A stretch of 64,000 bases of DNA, taken from assembly GCA_030704615.1 (NCBI GenBank), contig CM060734.1:42548042-42612041 (forward strand), given 5' to 3'. This stretch comes from Takakia lepidozioides (lineage: Eukaryota; Streptophyta; Takakiopsida; Takakiales; Takakiaceae). A program made the translations under genes and the position numbers. Positions 34,476 through 48,400 of the stretch are shown here, one piece after another; the stretch's first letter is position 1; the number at the start of each line of letters is the position of its first letter. Under the pieces are notes generated by a model, which was not told the origin of the DNA, did not search any database, and saw only the letters and a program-made list of their open reading frames with translations.

Positions 34476-34773
34476 TTGCAGGTTCATCTGAATGATCCCT
34501 GCTCGCGTCCCCATTCATCTCAGCAACCGAATCTGCTGTATCCCCAACCTTTTTAGGCCTGCTACGTTTATTTCCATTTTCTGAACCTGCCTGCTGAGTT
34601 TTTTCGCTGCTCAGAGTGTCAGTTTTCTTGTCCTCAGCTGGCGCCTCTTCTTTCACAACCTTACGGGGCCGTCCTCTCTTTCTCTGAACAGGAGCAGCGC
34701 TCGATGCACTGCTTGCAGCGACTGTTTTGGATGCCGCAACGTCCCTCTTAGCTACAACCTTGGAGCGCCCCAT
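34396..34773 (-). CDS. Small AT-hook DNA-binding protein
   Basis: A 125-codon frame starts at an ATG at 34773 (MGRSKVVAKRD) and ends at 34396. It has one canonical AT-hook, RKRGRPRKV (about residues 32-40), and a second degenerate one, NKRSRPKKVG. The rest is low-complexity, charged and Ala/Ser/Lys-rich, with a basic tail (RREGSRRKSEPRR). AT-hooks bind the minor groove of AT-rich DNA in chromatin. The C-terminal codons lie in the second copy of an 85-bp tandem duplication, so the tail may be recent. Introns or extra exons cannot be excluded. The composition alone could make a spurious frame, but the exact AT-hook argues for a real gene. Confidence 0.6.
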   Translation of the reverse strand: MGRSKVVAKRDVAASKTVAASSASSAAPVQRKRGRPRKVVKEEAPAEDKKTDTLSSEKTQQAGSENGNKRSRPKKVGDTADSVAEMNGDASRDHSDEPAKPKVARREGSRRKSEPRRAAGAFVER

Positions 34774-34890
34774 CTGTGGTGATATACGAGATGGATTCTA
34801 ATAAGATTTAGGCTCCACAAATCACCCCAGCCTCCTTCCACACAAATTGTACGAGCTAGAGAGTATCACAAACAAAGATCCCCCGGCAGA

Positions 34891-35080
34891 TTCACAGCAC
34901 TACCAAGGCCAAAATTTATTAGAGAAACAGCTCCGGATTTCGGAGAAAACACAAGCCAGCACGTAAAAGATCACACACTCGGGGGATCCACAGGACTACC
35001 AAGGCCAAAATTTAATAGAGAAACAGCTACGGATTCCGGAGAAAACACAAGCCAGCACCTAAAAGATCACACACTCGATT
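34891..35080. repeat. 96-bp tandem duplication upstream of the AT-hook gene
   Basis: A unit with ACTACCAAGGCCAAAATTTA, AGAGAAACAGCT and AAAACACAAGCCAGCAC begins at 34891 and again at 34987, with only a few substitutions. It lies in the 5' leader or promoter of the minus-strand AT-hook gene. Confidence 0.88.
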
Positions 35081-36486
35081 CCCCCATACTCCACCACCGA
35101 ACATACCCGAACATAACACAAGAAGACAATCAGCTGACAAAACCAATGGCTTGCCTTCACACTCCTCCTCAACCTGCTCCAAAACTCTCTACTCACAACT
35201 AAAATCCAATGCGATCAAATAATGCATCTATAACACATCAACACAGCGCCTAACAGAATGCGGCAACACTCGGCCTGATCCACAGCGGGGCCGCATTGGC
35301 CATGTCCACGCCCTATCCCTCTCCCCCGCTCTGTCCCCTAGCGTGAAAAGCAAGGCGGGCAGAGGCAAGCTAGCTACAAAACCCCCAGCGATAAAACAAA
35401 CAAACAAATAACTAAGTAATAGAAAGCGAGGCAGCCCGTCAGTCTCTCACATCCCCCCCTCTGCTCCACAGACAAGCCGGGCTCCTCTTTCCCACCCTGC
35501 TCCGCGGTTCCTCCGACCTTACCGCGGTTGCTGTCGCCCGCGCCACGACCGGGTAAGCCCGGAACACCACGCGGCAAATCCCAGGGCTGGATTTCCCTCC
35601 CCTTCCTCCACGTGGCGCCCTGCACGTCCCCGCCATCCGACGCTCTTTATTGTTCTGTATCGCAACCCAACCCCGGTTAACTTCCCGGTTAGTAACGTCA
35701 TCGTGCAAATCGTCACCGAAAACCCTGTTTTACCGTCCATTCCGGACGATAACGCAACTGTACTTCCGTCCAAGCAGTGTAAAACAGTGAATTTTGTGAA
35801 TTACCGGCCCACCTAACTACCCGCGGTGACGTCATGTGCCTGTACCACGTGCAACCCGCCCTGTTGTATTTTGTACCCTAATATGTTTTTGTCTTTATAC
35901 ATATTATTATTCCTGGATGATACATGTGGGAGAATTATTATTATATTAATATATGTATATATATATTGGGCCCGCTTAATACGAAATAGTTTTTGGCGAG
36001 GCCAGAAAAGTTGTCCCGGTCGGGGACAAGTGGGTCCGGTTGGATAAGGCCTGACTAGTGAGTGGATGAACCCCGGTTAGTGAGTGGATTAGTGAGTGGA
36101 TAAGCGGGCCACGTCGAGGGATGGCCCACCGGTTACGGGAGCGGAGCGGCAGAGCCTCGTGATGCGGGAGTCCGGACGATCCGATCTGCGTCCGTTAGCC
36201 TGACGGAGACTGACGGAGACTGACGGAGCTGGTCAGAGGAATCCCGAGAAGGAGGTGGTTGAGGTGGTTGGATTTCTCGATCGCGATGGTCTTGGAGAGT
36301 TTGGCAGCCTGCGAGGTGAGAAGCGAGAGCTATGGTAGGAGTCTCTTGGCGTTCTGTTGATGAATGAGTGCTTTGTTGCGGAGAGATTTTCACAAAGTCG
36401 TTTCTCTTCTCACTTCTGCTTTTCTGTTCCGTTTTTTAGGGTTAGCTTTCAGTAATGTCTGCACAACCTCACTTGTTATCGGCGAT
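35081..36486. other. Intergenic, divergent region between AT-hook and channel genes
   Basis: About 1.4 kb, GC-rich at 35270-35720. It has TA-rich DNA near 35935-35970 and three copies of TAGTGAGTGGAT (36056-36104). Minus-strand frames at 35374-35773 overlap each other and match no family. It should hold the promoters of both flanking genes. Confidence 0.45.
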
Positions 36487-39400
36487 ATGGAGAAGTCCCA
36501 ACTTGAAGAGGAGAGTAAGATCGTCGCGAGGTGATGTACGGAGGCTCATGCACTGGCGGTCCGGTCTCCCACTGGAGGGCTCGTTTGATGACGGGGTCGA
36601 GTGGTCAAGTGGGGAACCGACAAGAAGTCCGACGAGTGCGTTGTTACAGCTGTAGATGTTGATTTCCTCGCCAAATTTCAAGGTGGAGCGTACTCTGTAC
36701 ACATGGCAGAGAGGGAGTTAAGCACAAGGTTCGGATTCATGTGCTCCCTACTCTTCTCCCCTCCTTACTAGGTAAGTCCATTTCAAGAAACGGACCTCAG
36801 AGAATTTTAATCCATAGTCGGAATCGCACAGAAGCTTAGCCACTGGTATCATCGTGACGGTGGATTGGGCACATGTCTTCTTTTTCCCATTTGGATTAGC
36901 TTATGCTTCGGGGTTATGGAGCCTGCTCGTGTTCTGACTTGGTGCTCAATTTGGAAGGTTCCTGAAGATGCGCCCTTTGAGTCCCAGTTTTTCGTTTAGA
37001 CGAAGCTTAGCGTAGATCCTTCTGTGAATCCTGAGCTCATTCGCGGGAGAGCACCATACATCTTTTGGCTTACAGAAGTCAGCCTCTGAGATGTCTCTGA
37101 GAAGGCTCTCCTTGAAAGACGCATCCACGTTTTCCGTCAAGGCTTGGCCTGGTTGACGTGTTTGTCTTGCCTACTGTAGTCTATTGAGGGATGATAAATT
37201 CCTAGAGATCCTCACTGCCAGAAAGAAAGAATAAACTGTATATTGCCAACAGGAAACCTAGAGAGGGCTGGCCAAATGAACTAGGTAAGAACTTAGACGT
37301 TAAAATGGGAAAAGACTAATTTCCAGGACTCCTCGGTTCACCTATTAATTACTTTTTGCACATCAATTTGCAGATTGGTTATTGTTTGGTGAGCCATGGC
37401 AGCTGAGTGTCATGATATGCAAATTCCTAAGTAATGCTTAGGCAGTTAGCTGACTACATGTACCAAATTTTTACTTGTGCACAAGTAATACTGTTGCAAC
37501 AGTGACAGCCGGGTCTGTGAATCTAGCATAGGTTGCCGAACTTCCTATCTTGATGATTCCACTGCTCAAAGCTACTGCATCACAGGCAGATCTCTCACTT
37601 ACTGATGCCTGGATGCAAGAAACTCTTTTGGATTCAATGACTATGTAGAGTTGCCAATTTCGTTTTCAGAGATCTAATAGCTTTGTCCGCTTGTGTATCT
37701 TGATTGCACAGGCAAGGGGATCCAGAGGAACCCCCTGGATTCTCAAACACAAATCCAACTCAGGAAGATTTATTGGGTCATGAGGATATCGATGGCAAAT
37801 TGAAAGATCCTCCGTCACAAGAAGAGAAACTGCAGAGTGCCCTTGATGCAGTCGGTGGTGGCGGTGGAAGTTCTTCTAAGGTCGACTCTGTAGCCCAGCA
37901 AAGATGGAAACGATCATATCATACAGTTAAAAGGCTCTTGGTATGTCTCATCCACCATCACTCTCCTTTTCTCCATTCATCACTGTCAGTAACATCAGGA
38001 CAGACTTAGGGTTCTGGTTGAGCATAGCTGGTCCAAATTTGGAAACTTCAGGCACCTAGGATTTCTGCACCCGAATCATCTTCTAGATTAGATTAACACA
38101 CTTTTCTTCCCAGATAGAGGATCAAGCCTGTCAAGGGCACGGAAAACCTTGTATTGAGACTTCTGAAACTCATGTATCATTGTACATAGGAGGTCAGTTT
38201 CCAGTTTCATAAAAAAGAAGAGACACTTTTAGAGTGAATTGTCCTCGGTCCTCATTGACCAAGGTGGGTTGTACATTTTGGCTTGCACATATCATGTTTT
38301 AAAGACCAGAAAGTAATGCAGGCACTGAGGAAGCTGGAAAGGACTAGCAAAGTAGGGACTGGAGCAGAACTGGAGGGATATGCTCTGAGTTTTATCCCAC
38401 CTAATGACCCAACAAGAAAGTACCTGTTCCGCAACTTGTACAACCAGTATCTACACCAAGTATCACTAAATTTTGTAGGCGAGGATATTTGCATTTTAAC
38501 TCGCCCTGTGTCTAAAATATATGTCAATTCGTAATGAGATTTGAAGCTAATATTTTCTTTTATGTCTAGACTGAATGAATGCAGTGAAAGGGTACCTTTT
38601 ACAACTGGAAGCCAGCACAATTTCCCAATCACAATCGACAGATCTTTTTGCTTCAGATTCTTTGAGGCAGTTGCAAAGCCATTCGTTGGACCTAAGGAAT
38701 CATGACTAGTCAAACCACAAATGCCTGAGAGCTCAGACCTAAAAGCCTAAAAGCCTTTGGATTGGATGTCCAGTTACAACAAACATTTGTAGCTGCTCCT
38801 TGATTTCCAATCAGATGGATGGAGTATGCTGTTATGCTGATGATATGTGGCCACCTTTTGGTACTTATTTTGCAAGCTACACACAAGGGGACCATTGTGA
38901 GCCAACACCACCTTGACACAGCAGATATTACCCTCACAGCAGTTTATACGTGAGCATCCTGACTTCTAGAACTACACGTTACCATTTTTACAGGTTAGGC
39001 AGAGGAGGACTAGCATATGTAAGTAAATGGAAATTGAGGTAAAGGATTACACTAAGCCTCTCTTTTGCAGCTATAATACGCAGCCCTCAGAAGCCTGGCA
39101 TGTTGTCCTTTACAGCTGAGCCTTTTGGATGCCTCCTGCAGAGTGGAGTGCGTACTACGAATATTGACATTGGGTTTGATTAGAGGGCCTCATACATATC
39201 TAAGGAACAACTACAACAAGCTTGATTTCATCATAGTTGTTGACTCTTGGTACTTGGGCTTCCACCTTACTCGAGCTAATGGCCAGCACTTATGCATTTC
39301 ACTTATCAAATATTGTCTAAGCTAGCTGGTCATCATTGAGTGTTAGGAAAGTAGGAACTATTCCCATAAATTTTAGTTTAGGTAGTAGAAAGTGGAGTCA

Positions 39401-42400
39401 TTTGTGACAATGAGAGGGACCAGAGTCTCCACATTGGTGAGGTGCAAGTCTGCTATCCTGGTAGAAATCATTGAAGACTGGTGTTTCTGTCAAAACTCAT
39501 CCTGTGTCCATTGCAGGGTCCATATTTACAAGAGAGCTAAAGGAGATGATTTATTCTTCCGCTTTGCTGCGCTCCGTGCATTTCGAGCCTTGCTGGCTCT
39601 CCGCCACTATTCATTCTTCGCCAGTGTCATTGTATGCCAAAGTCTCACCTCTCCAACCCAGTCTGCCTTTCTACTTCTGGTGGCATAACACTGAAATCAA
39701 TGCTTGTACTCTGCCATGGGAATCAGTTTAGCCTCAGGCCTCCCCAAGGTCTCTGCGGAAATGGCTGGGGGAAACAGACCAAAAGAGTTGACTATGTAAG
39801 CTAAAACGAGCACCAATTAAGAAGGGTTCCCCCTCCCCCATCTGAGGAAGTTGAAACTTGAGCTGGCTGAGAAATTGATTACATCTGATGTGTTTTGAAA
39901 CTTATTAATGACATCCTACTTCACAATTGCACGAGTAGTTTAGTCAGAATCTGGAAAACATACTCAATTTTTGGAGTGAAATAACCTACATCTTATGGAT
40001 ACTTTCCTGGGTTCTTCACCAGTTAAGGCTTCCTGTGTCTTGAGCTGCACATACGACTGGTGGCACAGATTTGCAACTCATTTAGAATATTTTCGTAGAG
40101 AGACTGTCCATGGTTTCCCTTGTGGTATGAACGTTTTGTATTACATTTGCTGGAAGACTGCCGTGTCATATGATGATTAGGAGCTCAATTTTGAGACAAG
40201 TGACCTTCACTCTTGCAGGCTATCATGGCTGCAATCAAGGGTAGTCTGGCTCCACTTGGAAATGTCATTGTCTTCATTGCTGTTATCTTATCCTTCTATG
40301 CTCTTGTTGGCGTCCACTACTTCGGTGGTACCCTAACTGCCAGGTAAATGACATAGGCTGTACTTTTATCTCGCATGTGTCAAGAAAAGCGGTATGATCA
40401 CAGAGAGCGCATGCTACCCTGAGAGAGAAGGGCAGAAAATCTTTTTGTGGGGACCTTGTGTCGCTAGAATTCCTTCAAAAGTCTTGGCAGCTATTTCCTT
40501 TAGGCATATACATCCATTCCACGCACTATCACAGCCTTACGAGTCTTTGATGCTTTGTATATTATCTGCAAGAGTCCTTGTGCAGGTGTGTCCGATCTAC
40601 AGATAACCAAATGTCGTACATGTATGAATCTTGCTCAAATGGGAGCCACGGGCAAACTTGTGATAATGATTCCACTATATTCGGTGGATCACCAGGACTT
40701 CAGATATGTAATGAGGTCAGCTAATTTCATATCTTTCGTGACTAAGAGTGGTTGCCTCGACCTATTTGATGATCAAAGGCGTCATAATGTAGGTACATAG
40801 CATCATATTTAGCAAGTAGAAATACACACACACACAGTACTGACTGCACATTCATTGACTCAGAGTACCGAGTGATACTGACATAGGTCATGTGATCTGC
40901 ACTCAATTTCCACAATCTACTTGCTCAAGAGCCGATCTAATAAGTATGATCGTATCGCCTCCTTCGTCCTCGTTACAAGCTTATGCAAATGATCATCCTT
41001 CTTATGGGATCTATCAGAAGTGATGACCGCGAATATAAGGATTTCAGGATCAAAGGCCCGAAACGCTGGATATGGTAGAACATCAAAAGTTTGATATTCC
41101 AATAGGCCTAAGACGGGATCATTCCCAGGTGGGATTCTTGGCCTAAGCAAATTTATCATGGTTGCAGACTTATGGTAACCCTAACTGGGGAGCGACAAGT
41201 TTTGACAATTTTGCGGTTGCTATTCTCACCCTTTTCCAGGTACAAAATCACGCTATCCATGACTTCGATCAGACTTTCTCTTATGATCTGCACTTGTTCC
41301 GCACCATCTCGATGACAATCAACTTGTGTTTTTTGTACAGGTTATATCGTTCGAAGGATGGGCTCTAGATATGTACTTGGTTTCTGATGCTTCCACCAAA
41401 CTTGCAAGTTCGTGTGCCCAACTCTCTCCCAAGTTTTTCAAACTATTGTAACCCTAATCTTGGTAGAACAATTTTTAAGAAATAAAAATAAAGGAGATGG
41501 AGGCCCTGATGTCATATTTAGAGGAACAGGGAAATAATAATAATAATAATAATAATAATTTAATTTATTATTTTAAAAAAAGGAAACCTGGGAGCGACTG
41601 CTCACAATTCAGGCCCTTGAGGAGGGGGAAAAATTAACCTCCTTTCAGATAAGCCATGAGGCACACAGGTGGGAAACATCACCACCAGATTAACCGGTCA
41701 CGATCAATCCATACACCGCACAGGGCAGCGGGTTCGAACCCTGAACCACCAGGGCGACACACTGTGCACTTACCAGCTGAGCTACCAGCCGATGTGCAAT
41801 AATAATAACCATGTGAGAAGGCCATGGAGGCGTGTCCGGCCTCCTAGGGCAAAAAAGGCAATATATGCATGTATATATATATATATATATATTCACCAAA
41901 AGTGAATGAGGTATTCATGTGTAGAGCTTTCTAAAAGGATATATATATATATTTTGGATGTTTGAGTATGTGTGGATGTTCTCTTAACATGAGTAAAATT
42001 TGTCTTTTGCAGAAATATATTTCATGCTTATGATTATCATTGGATCCTACTTCCTTGTGAATATATGTATTGCGGCTATTAGTAGTGTTTTTCTCAGAGT
42101 TAGACAAGAGCATCAGGTTGGTATACAACTATTCATATTAACTGATTTCAACTTTCGATCCCGACAAACAAGCTTTTAGAGCTCATATAATACATACACA
42201 CATACGAACTTTTTTGCTTATTAAATGAATGTCATATCATGCAATCAGTCAGCATGGAGATTGTTGATCTATGAACAAATAACTTGGATGCAACATCAGG
42301 TTCTTTTGAAGAATTACAAGCAGGAGGAAAAGTTTTCATTTGCCAATGCCATCACATTGGCCAAAGTTCTTAAGGATGATGCCAAACCGACATGGAAGGA

Positions 42401-45400
42401 CGTGTGTGGGCAAAGGTCACAACAAGTATCCAGGAACGTCTCAAATTTTGTTCGGCAAAGTACTATGGGGCTCAAGAAGTCATTCACTGTAAGTGCTTCT
42501 TTCCTCGGCGAGAATTCTTTCATTCGACAAATGTCGAGCAAACGAACAATTTTTGGACTCAAAGGTTGGTTGGTAAAAGATGATAAGGAGGATGAAGGTC
42601 CAAAATTGGAGCCAATTGAGAAGAAAAATTCTGGTATGAGTCGGCCTAGTTTTCTTCAGACTGTTACAATGAATTCCCGGCACATGTTTGAAAAAACAAC
42701 CACTACCACCCACATATTTGCCGAAAGCAGAGTTTTTAGATACATCGAACTAATAGCTATTGGTGCAAATTTTATTATCCTTTGTCAGTATAAATCTGGG
42801 ATGAGCACAATACTAAAGTCTCGAATACGTATCCTCTTTTATCAGATGTTATTTATGTAATAAATTTAAATGCCATACATTGACTAGAACTAGTAAAATG
42901 TTTTTTTAAATAAATAAAATAAAATGTTATTATTGATGGTATCAATATATATGGAAAAAAATACAAAATAATGTAAGAACTTATGCAATCTCACCGTATT
43001 TTCGGTGGATTGAGGCAGCCTGGCTGGGCCATTGTCAAATCCTTCCCCATGCCCTCTTGGCCCTGATGCACTATTAAATACTTTAGAATGCAATAGCTAG
43101 TTTGTAAGGGGAGTAGCCAATTGGTAAGGCGATAGTGGCGGGGTGCCGGGTTAAGGTGTCTAGTGTAACCCCAGGTCCATGTAAACCCTGGTTGGTGTAA
43201 CCCTTAGTAGTATCACCCTTGTGTCCTCTTAGTCCATTTTATACTTAGCCAATTTCGGACTAGGTCAAATTTCGATACCAAGTACGAATTATACTAAGTG
43301 CAGACACTCCCTTCAGTTCCATGTAACTCTTGAGAGAGCCGAAAACCAACCTAGCTTTGTGTTAGAGATTCGACGTTTGCATTAACCCTTAAGTTCCCAA
43401 GCGACCTGAATCGGGTCACTTTGAATTTGCAGTTTCGACCTAATTTTTGCAGATCTAATCTGATGGGGCCCACTCCTGAAGCTTTAATGACAAGGGATTT
43501 GTCTCGAGTATGATGCAGAAAACAAAATTAAGAAAAAAACAAAAGCTACGGCCTACAAAAAATATCTTAGATTTCTCATTTACGTTTTGGGGCCTGAAAA
43601 GGGCTTGTTGTGGCAGGTTAACAAGCCCAAAACAGATTGCACTCCAAAGGTCATTTTTGGCAGAAAATTAGCAATTTTGGAAAAAGCACTTCACCTTGTG
43701 GTGTGTGAGCATTACATACACACATCCACCATTGGCTTTTAGAAAATTTGTAGAAAAAAAAAGTACTTCATTTGGAGGCACATTTGCTCTCGTCAATTTT
43801 GGGATTTCAACCCCCCATGTAATTGCATGAATAGCAACCATAGGTGACAAAATCAGTTGGATGTGCGATTTAGTAGGGTCATAGCCACTCCACTATTGAT
43901 TTGGAAATGGTGGGTCTTGGGGCAAGCAAAATTGGATAAAGCTAGGTTTTGATTTGGTCAAACCAATTTCTTTCTCACTTTTTTCTTGGGACCTGATATT
44001 TGAGGGCCGGGCCAACGGTATAATCTCACAATTTCCACGGCGGACTTGGCTCATTTTTTGGTATGTCATGCATAAATGAGCTAGGTCCACTGCTATAAGG
44101 CTGGAATCTCCGGATGATTTTTGGTAGGTTTCTAGGGGCAATTTACTGCAGCTGGGTACCCAAAATTGGTAAAAAGTCAAAGAAGGGCTTGGGAACTTGA
44201 GGGTTAAGTTCTGACATTATTCTTAGTTTCTCCCAGATATATTAGGTTATTTTTATCTTTATTCAATCTATTTGGGGCTTTTCCCTTGAAAAATAAAAAG
44301 CATATTATTATTATTAATAATTCTATATGTATGTTTAAGTATATATATATGATGGAATGTTCTATTTGTATTCTTATCTTTTGAGAAATCAAGATAATAC
44401 ATTTGTTTTAATGGGGTGGAGGATGGTACTTAACTGTGATGTTTTCATCTATATTATTGAGTTTTTTAAGAGAATAGACAGATGCTCTGGAGAATGTCAT
44501 GCTTGTAATTTTTATATTCGAGATGCTCATACGAGCTGCTGCAACTGGATGGCCAACATATAAGAGTGATGGTTAGTACATTTTTATTTTATGTTATTTA
44601 TTATTCTATTTTAACCAATATATATAACATAGACAACTCCATTTTCCTGGTTGTTTGTGTATTTTAATGTCTAAATCACTGCAATGATTTCTCTAGTGTA
44701 GTTTCAAATGTAGAACAACACATATACAAGCATGAGTTATGATACTACGTTTAATACACACCTTGCTATATATCTTTGACATCTAGTCAGCTGCCCTTCA
44801 CCGGCGTAAAAAAAACCTAGGAAACCTAGTCATCACCTTAGGAATTCGGTAAGGCCCTAGTTGTCTTCCACCCAGCGTAAGGTACGTCCTCATGTCAAGA
44901 TGAAACTCCCAGAAGAAGGTAACGATTTTAACAAAGGGAATTTCTAGGCGATGTTTTACATGTGGATATCACATATCATAACATGCTGAATATTACCTCA
45001 TTACAATATATTTATATCGATTGTTGCCGATATCCTGTACCTCTACAGTGATGAATTTACTAGATGTAGTGGTGGTAGTTATATCTCTTGGAGCTGTTGC
45101 ATCACATGGAAAATTCCCAAATTTGTCAGTCATTAGACTATTGCGTTTTTTCCATGATCCGAAAGCAAAAGTTATTGCTACAAAGATCAGTTACTCTCCC
45201 TTGGTTAGTATTGTTCTCTTATGTTCATTTAATTCTGAATCACAATTTATCAATCATAAATTTTGTTTTAAATGCACATTTGATGTACCATTTGTTTGTT
45301 GATTATAATCAATTTCATTACACGTATGGTGATCACTGATTTATATTGTCATGACATTATAGGCCATATGTATTCGAAGCATTAGAGGATTGGGAAGTTT

Positions 45401-48400
45401 GTTATTCTTTTATGTGATCATACTTGTTGTGTTCGGGATCATTGGGATGGAACTCTATGGTGGTCAATTTGATAATTTTCCTGAAGGTTATCCTCGTGAG
45501 AATCATGATACAATGTCATCCTCAATGCTTACTTGGTATACTGTTACCACTGGCGAAAGTTGGGTTGATCAAATGTGGAATGCTATGCGACCCGGCGTAC
45601 GAAATAGGTACTAATTCTTAAGATCTTATGGTAATATATAAAATATTTTATAGTTATTTAATTATTTTAATGAATAAAAATATAATTAAAAAATTACACG
45701 ATGCTAGATAAATACTAATATATATTACTATATAGTGAATCTGAAATTAATGTATAATTTTATAGAAATAATCAGGTAGAAAAAAAATAGAGTTCAAAAC
45801 TGTTAAATTATAAGTTAAATACTCATTAATAATCCGTATATTTGATATTGTCATTTCTACTCTTATCATGACATTAAAATTATATTCGTCATGATGTAAC
45901 AGGTGGATTTCACCATTTTTATTTGTGTTTTACTACATTATTAGTGCATATGTGATTATCAATCTTATCATTGCTGTTCTCCTTGAGAACACGGAGCTCA
46001 CAGATGATCAAAAGAAGCAAATTCAAAAGGTACATCTAACTCAAATTAATTAAGTGTACTCAACATATGCATCAGAAGTAGGTAGACCAATGACGGTTGG
46101 GAGTTAGTGTCGGGTGCATAATCCAAGTGATCTAGGATTCAAAGTGTCCACAAAAGTAGACGTGAGGATGAAGAGACACCATAACTTACTCTTCCTTTAG
46201 GAGTCATCTTTCCTTCCTACTCGTACATTACTATCCAAGTAAGGTATTAATGTAAAATATTTCTTTAAATATTTTATATGATATTAAGTAATTTTTATAT
46301 GGGATTAGAAATCAATTTCTACTATAAAATAATTATGTTCAACCTCAAAACAAATGTTACTTCGTTGTATTCGACAGCAAAAACAGCTCAAAATTTTACA
46401 AGTACATCCAAGAAGGACCAAGTCTAGAAGAGGAGATTGGCTGATTGGAGCAGTAGAAGGGACCCAAGTTAGAGTCAAAAAATTATCTAACAAATTGAAC
46501 GCCAATAAAGATGTGAAACGTATTAATATTCCTACAAGTCAAAAATCTCAAGAGGCTCATGAAGGACAAACTGATGGTATTCCCAGCACACGAGTCCCTC
46601 GTGCTAATGCTACTTTGTTTACAACTCCTTCAAGTGCCACCAACCTTGAAATTCCAGGTATTACAAAAGGAGAATGTATATGTATTTATATAGAAAAGGG
46701 AACACAACACATATTATGTGTCAAAAGGTATCCATGAGATTTTTATTTCTCATTTCAAAAAAGCTTCTAGCTGGACCGCACGACCGTTCTTTCAATTTTT
46801 TTTAAAATACAAAATGCATTGTTGGTTTGTTCAAGCAAAACATGTACCTCTTGGCTCAGGATTCCTATAAGTCTAATATTAGACTCTCAAAACTGCACTT
46901 CATTGAATGTCATGCCACTTACTCTCTATATAATATATATTCTCCAGATCTAAATAAGCCACAAGATATGGAGGACGATATTAAACAATCCAAACCAAGA
47001 TCACCAGCTGGAAAAAAAGATACAACTAAATCAACATCATATTCAGCCCAATCTGTTCAAAGAAAACATCGGATCTCATTTATATTATCTGATTATGAAG
47101 GGATAGAAACAACATACAAGGAATCGCCATGGTACTTGTCTGATTCAAAATCCCTATTCATATTTTCTTCAAATAGCACCTTGAGGAAGGTGCTTGCGAT
47201 TATTGCTGAAAACATTTGGTATAATCGTTTTATGATGTGTTGTGTACTGGTTGCTATTGTTGCATCCATGAGAATTGATTCTATGGGTTATATCACCCCT
47301 GAGGGTTTGGCAAAATTTGACAAATTTCTTCTAGCGGTAAGTATTTTAATTTAACACTAGAACAAAACACATTGCATATTATATAATATTATAAAACTAT
47401 AACTAATTAGTAATCAACTAATAAATTAAAAAAATGTCAAATGTACTTCAATTAGGACAAAGCGGTTGTGGCCTATTTATTTTGGCATCTTTGCTGACCA
47501 TATCATGTGGGTATGGGGTTTAGCATATATGCCTCATGGCTCACATTATTCTTTACCCTTAGAAAAGACAGAGTCCCTGAATTGTGAGGTGTCGCTCCCA
47601 GTGGCAGGTTTCATTTTCAAATTAAAATAAAGGTTTCCTATAATATATTAGGTAATAACACATTATTAAAATTTATTATATATTCCAAAACTAAAAAAAT
47701 GTTGGCATGTGTTTGTTAATATGCAGGTTTTCACATATGATGTTATATCAAAATGCATAGCATATGGGGCTATTTTTACACCTGAAGCATACCTTGGTGA
47801 TCCATATAATATTATTGACGTTCTTAATCTTATATTTCATTTTATGAGCTTGAAAAATAGTCCGGAAAAATATGCTCACAATGCACACATTGTAAATGCA
47901 ATGCGGACTACACGAGTCATACACCGCATTGCAGGTTTACGATTATTGGTTTCTACTGTCATCCGGACAATTCCTACAATAATTTCTATATTTTTTTTCA
48001 ATCTCGTAATTTATTTCATATTTGCTGTCATTGGTGTGCAACACTTTCGAGATCGGTTTGCTTCATGTACAGATTTGACAGTCAGAAATCGTGCTCAGTG
48101 CGTTGGCAATTATCTTAATCAGAATGGGATTAATTCGCCCCGTGTTTGGAAAAATCCACCTTTTCATTTTGATGATTTTGGTAATGCAATGTTATCATTA
48201 TTTGTTTGTTCGACAACCGATAGTTGGCTCAATTATTTCCTTCACACTTCGATGGATATCCCAAATAAACTCTATGACAATCCACGAGAAAATCACAGCA
48301 CTGCTAATTCATTATATTTTATAGTATTCATAATAATTGGGACATGGCTAGTAGTGCGTATGATGGTAGGTATGTTTATTGATCAATTTAGCATTATGTC

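Noticed and set aside
35374-35773. Minus-strand open frames of 83-89 codons
   Set aside because: Three frames overlap in GC-rich DNA, with composition-driven Gly/Arg-rich products and no family match.
36455-36655. ATG at 36455 as the channel start
   Set aside because: Its frame cannot join the 37712 exon in phase. The ATG at 36487 with a donor at 36531 can, so the earlier ATG is at most an overlapping upstream frame.
38437-38460. Donor at 38460 extending the channel exon by NLYNQYLHQ
   Set aside because: It leaves phase 0, but the S1 exon at 38815 needs phase 2. The donor at 38438 fits and gives a continuous S1.
41725-41800. A tRNA gene on the minus strand
   Set aside because: The A and B boxes are good, but the acceptor and anticodon stems do not fold, and the sequence continues into a body and microsatellite tail as in a SINE.
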